DNA of 64,000 nucleotides from Candidatus Obscuribacterales bacterium (GTDB lineage: Bacteria > Cyanobacteriota > Vampirovibrionia > Obscuribacterales > Obscuribacteraceae). Under the pieces are notes generated by a model. It was not told the DNA's origin. It ran no database searches and saw nothing but the letters and a program-made list of their open reading frames with translations. Every line of letters starts with the position of its first letter. Position 1 is the first letter of the stretch. The position numbers were made by a program, and so were the translations under genes. The DNA is taken from NCBI GenBank assembly GCA_019746975.1, contig JAIERK010000010.1:1-64000 (forward strand), given 5' to 3'. This document shows positions 63,034-64,000 of the stretch, piece by piece.

Positions 63034-64000
63034 TGCAGCGTGACTTAGCCGATGATACAAATTCTCATAGGTTGGAATAATCGTGTCCGCCGCGAACTTT
63101 GCCCTGGCAGATCTTCGCGCGATTTTTCCCAGTCGCTTACGCAAATCCACATCATCAACCAAGCGCTGAACAGCTCGCGCGATTTGGGATGGCTCTGCGG
63201 ATGCGACCAGCAAACCGTCTACACCATCCTCGACAACTTCTGGAATGCCACCGACTGCAGTGGCTACGCTCGGGCATCCAAAAAACATCGCTTCCAGAAT
63301 ACTCAAGCAGAAACTTTCGCTTTCTGAAGTGTAGAGCGCCACGTCAGCAGCCTGAAGATAATTCTCAATCTCGATGACATTTTCGCGAACAATCAGCCTG
63401 TCTTCCAATCCCAATCGTTGGACAAGTGGCAAATACGGGGAGAAATCTCCTCCCGCCAGAATTACAAGCTTGAAGTCATCAAACGATCGAAGCATCGCAA
63501 GGCTCTCTAACAACAGATTGATTCGTTTTACCGGACGCAAATTGGAAGAGTGCAGAATCATTACCTCTCCGCCGATCCCTAGCTCTTGCCGCATTACCGC
63601 CTTTGATTTTGTCGCCGGCTTTGGCTCAAAGAAATTGTGGATGACCTCGATCGGTCCGTCAAATCCAAGGACGCGACGACTCTCAGCCTTCAGATAGGAT
63701 GAAACGGCAGTCACGGCATCAGAGTGAATAAGAGCATGATGAATAGCAGGACCATATCCGGGATCTGTACCAAGAAGAGTAGTATCCGTACCGTGCAGCG
63801 TTGTAACGATCCGCGGTTGCTTATCCGGGGGAAGCATACAATGAGCCAGGATGGCAGCCGTCGCATGCGGCACCGCGTAATGAACATGGAGCACATCTAA
63901 CTGATGTTTGCAACTTACTCTCGCCATCTCCACCGATAATGGCAGGGTGTAATCCGGATACTTGAACAATCCGTAGCTATTGATAGCGACAGGATGAAAG
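63025..64000 (-). CDS. bshA: GT4 glycosyltransferase, bacillithiol synthesis BshA type (5' end off window)
   Basis: About 324 residues visible; the frame is open to base 64000, so the N-terminus lies outside (NSYGLFKYPDYTLPL is internal). LDVLHVHYAVPHATAAILA and VTTLHGTDTTLLGTDP match the BshA N-domain, and HSDAVTAVSSYLKAE, IEVIHNFFEPKPA, ILHSSNLRPVKRINLLLESL, YTSESESFCLSILEAMFFGCP and VGGIPEVVEDGVDGLLV match its C-domain with the E-x7-E motif. By family knowledge BshA joins N-acetylglucosamine from UDP-GlcNAc to L-malate, the first step of bacillithiol synthesis. bshB and bshC are not in the window. Related GT4 enzymes cannot be fully ruled out. Confidence 0.85.
   Translation of the reverse strand, partial: FHPVAINSYGLFKYPDYTLPLSVEMARVSCKHQLDVLHVHYAVPHATAAILAHCMLPPDKQPRIVTTLHGTDTTLLGTDPGYGPAIHHALIHSDAVTAVSSYLKAESRRVLGFDGPIEVIHNFFEPKPATKSKAVMRQELGIGGEVMILHSSNLRPVKRINLLLESLAMLRSFDDFKLVILAGGDFSPYLPLVQRLGLEDRLIVRENVIEIENYLQAADVALYTSESESFCLSILEAMFFGCPSVATAVGGIPEVVEDGVDGLLVASAEPSQIARAVQRLVDDVDLRKRLGKIARRSARAKFAADTIIPTYENLYHRLSHAATV

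Noticed and set aside
1-64000. CRISPR arrays, prophage blocks or a toxin-antitoxin pair
   Set aside because: No regularly spaced repeats, phage structural genes or convincing paired small genes were seen.

Overview
The window reads as chromosomal DNA of a mid-GC, Shine-Dalgarno-using bacterium. The best guess is an Obscuribacterales/Vampirovibrionia (Melainabacteria) type organism. That guess rests on several large TPR proteins with a recurring N-x2-HPSVA motif, membrane-anchored Ser/Thr kinases with LRR or TPR tails, very sparse gene packing and dispersed GCCGGCG..CGCCGGC palindromes. It is an inference; no rRNA or tRNA gene was seen. Seryl-tRNA synthetase, an SRP-RNA-like hairpin and a bacillithiol-type glycosyltransferase point to ordinary chromosome rather than a plasmid.

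Layout. 1-2847: 5' part of a very large minus-strand protein that runs off the left edge. 3.0-4.5 kb: an orphan OmpR-type response regulator, then an AT-rich spacer with helically phased TTTGTG repeats, then a small gene with a terminator-like hairpin. 4.6-9.9 kb: a kinase with LRR-like tail and hypothetical or secreted proteins. 10-15 kb: an NCS1 permease, a secreted protein and a TPR protein. 15.2-17.1 kb: a YgiB/YgiC-like pair (small membrane protein plus glutathionylspermidine-synthase-like ATP-grasp). 17.3-20.2 kb: a VirB4-like protein without ATPase motifs beside a Tat-exported Rieske-like protein with an altered cluster ligand. 20.4-28 kb: TPR protein, GT87-like membrane protein, PHB-depolymerase-like esterase, DUF2786 protein and subtilase.

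28-39 kb is the accessory and decaying part. It holds a TolC remnant, a DUF486 gene cut by an in-frame TAA, a secreted protein with TGA in its signal peptide, an orphan 3' gene fragment, a frameshifted TPR/EF-Tu-domain gene and an IS1595-type zinc-ribbon protein that has lost its DDE nuclease. 40-52 kb: a two-gene TPR/secreted operon whose first ORF carries three palindromic repeats, an OMF-RND-MFP efflux operon, another TPR protein and a methyltransferase. 53-64 kb: serS with a promoter, structured leader and attenuator-like hairpin, a frameshifted gene, an arylsulfatase, a zinc-ribbon/kinase/TPR protein, an unknown protein and a bshA-like gene cut by the right edge.

Few genes form operons; the clear ones are 43270-49353 (tripartite efflux), 42980-40315 (TAATG coupling) and probably 15202-17090. 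Many start sites were moved from the longest frame to an ATG or GTG with a good Shine-Dalgarno sequence; these choices are explained per gene. All identifications come from reading the sequence; no database search was done.
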